NCBI GenBank assembly: GCA_963694825.1
Contig: CAVOEV010000232.1
Span: 1 to 7,714, forward strand
DNA length: 7,714 nt
Direction: 5' to 3'
Source: UBA8437 sp963694825
Lineage (GTDB): Bacteria > Planctomycetota > Planctomycetia > Planctomycetales > Planctomycetaceae
Shown here: positions 7,020 to 7,714 of the stretch, one piece after another
How the letters are laid out: each line of letters begins with the position of its first letter
Position numbering within the stretch: position 1 is the stretch's first letter
Position numbers and translations under genes: made by a program
The notes under the pieces: model-generated
What the model was told of the DNA's origin: nothing
Databases searched by the model: none
The model's input: the letters and a program-made list of their open reading frames with translations, nothing else

Positions 7020-7714
7020 CCCTCGGTCGCCCCCGATCGCAGGAACCGTCGCCCGAATGGACCGGCCGCAAATAACATCAGGCACACCAGCAAGGACACC
7101 AACGACACGATCGACCCTCGTTCGAAACTGTCCGACTGGTAATAAACACTGATCGTGTGCTCACCCGCCGGACACGGCACCGCACGCATGAACAGGTTGG
7201 CCGGCACAACCTTCCCGGGACGTCCATCGACGGTCGCCTTCCAGTCGGGTGTCCAACTGTCACTGAAGACGACCAGTCCGGCTCGAGCCTGCTTGACTCG
7301 AACGGTGACTCGGTGTGCGGTTCGTTCGAGCAACGTCACGCTGTCGGCGACATCCGTACCTCCCGCATTCACCACCAACTGCTCGGGAGCAGGCAATGCG
7401 ACCTCGACAAACGTCCCACCCTCGAACCCCTCTTCGATCAATGGCCGAAACAATTCCTCCAACACAACCAGCAACTCCTGCTCAGACTCTACCGTCGCCT
7501 CAAGACTCGCCAGCGATGGCTCCTGACGCCAATCATGCACAATCACCACTCGAGGCCTCGCCGTCGAATTCTCGAACAGGTCGTAATCCACGCCCCGGTA
7601 ACGAAACACGTCCAACTTCACCGGCCGATCGCCCGCCAGATCGGACGCGTCGCCCTGATGAGCTCCACGCCGACAGACATAGTATCGGACGCCCAACAGG
7701 TCCAGGAAACTTCG
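7016..7714 (-). CDS. YfhO-family membrane protein, C-terminal part (5' end off window)
   Basis: 232 codons are open from the right edge to a TGA at 7018-7016. The fragment begins RSFLDLLGVRYYV, which resembles the region after the transmembrane bundle in YfhO-type proteins. The central part is soluble and likely extracytoplasmic. The strongest match is the C-terminal signature at about residues 154-192: WTPDWKATVDG, then VPANLFMRAVPCPAGEH and TISVYY. This is followed by a terminal membrane helix (about 200-220) and a short basic tail. YfhO proteins are large GT-C-like multi-pass proteins linked to cell-wall or lipid-linked glycosylation. No catalytic residues can be judged here, since the N-terminal part is missing. 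It overlaps the downstream lipoprotein start as ATGA, so the two are probably co-translated and may act together at the cell surface. An in-frame TTG at 7696 is unlikely to be the true start, because homologous sequence continues upstream of it. Confidence 0.8.
   Translation of the reverse strand, partial: RSFLDLLGVRYYVCRRGAHQGDASDLAGDRPVKLDVFRYRGVDYDLFENSTARPRVVIVHDWRQEPSLASLEATVESEQELLVVLEELFRPLIEEGFEGGTFVEVALPAPEQLVVNAGGTDVADSVTLLERTAHRVTVRVKQARAGLVVFSDSWTPDWKATVDGRPGKVVPANLFMRAVPCPAGEHTISVYYQSDSFERGSIVSLVSLLVCLMLFAAGPFGRRFLRSGATEG

Noticed and set aside
7020..7085. N-terminal extension of the lipoprotein to the start at 7085
   Set aside because: It would bury the signal peptide and overlap the YfhO coding sequence by 70 bases; the start at 7019 gives an ATGA junction and a proper lipoprotein N-terminus.

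Overview
The window is GC-rich, densely packed bacterial DNA. The gene types seen (acetamidino-modification genes, a NodU-type carbamoyltransferase, membrane-anchored SGNH hydrolases, a YfhO-type membrane protein) and the codon style would fit a planctomycete or a relative. That placement is an inference from gene content, not from a marker gene. Nothing here looks like a transposon, phage or CRISPR array.

Left part, minus strand, positions 4559 down to 1: four genes read in one direction, with every junction overlapping by 1 or 4 bases (ATGA, TGATG, ATGA). In transcription order they are an SGNH-fold hydrolase with an N-terminal membrane anchor, an O-carbamoyltransferase of the NodU/CmcH/TobZ family, a HisF-like protein of the HisF2/AglZ acetamidino type, and a WbpG/PseA-type N-acetyl sugar amidotransferase that runs off the left edge near its C-terminus. 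Together they look like a cassette that decorates a surface glycan: acetamido groups become acetamidino groups (WbpG with HisF), hydroxyls are carbamoylated, and the SGNH enzyme may add or remove acyl groups outside the inner membrane. The glutaminase partner HisH expected for this chemistry is not in the window and would have to lie beyond the left edge or elsewhere.

Middle, 4560-4791: a divergent intergenic region that must hold the start signals of the left operon and of the plus-strand gene to its right. It contains a 52-base tRNA-like remnant (4674-4725) with acceptor stem, D-arm, T-loop and CCA end, but no anticodon arm.

Right part: a second membrane-anchored SGNH hydrolase on the plus strand (4792-5925) meets a minus-strand pair tail to tail. 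That pair is the C-terminal part of a YfhO-family membrane protein (entering at 7714) followed, with an ATGA overlap, by a lipoprotein of unknown function. The lipoprotein gene and the SGNH gene overlap by 55 bp at their 3' ends, and that overlap contains a 15-bp tandem duplication read in frame on both strands.
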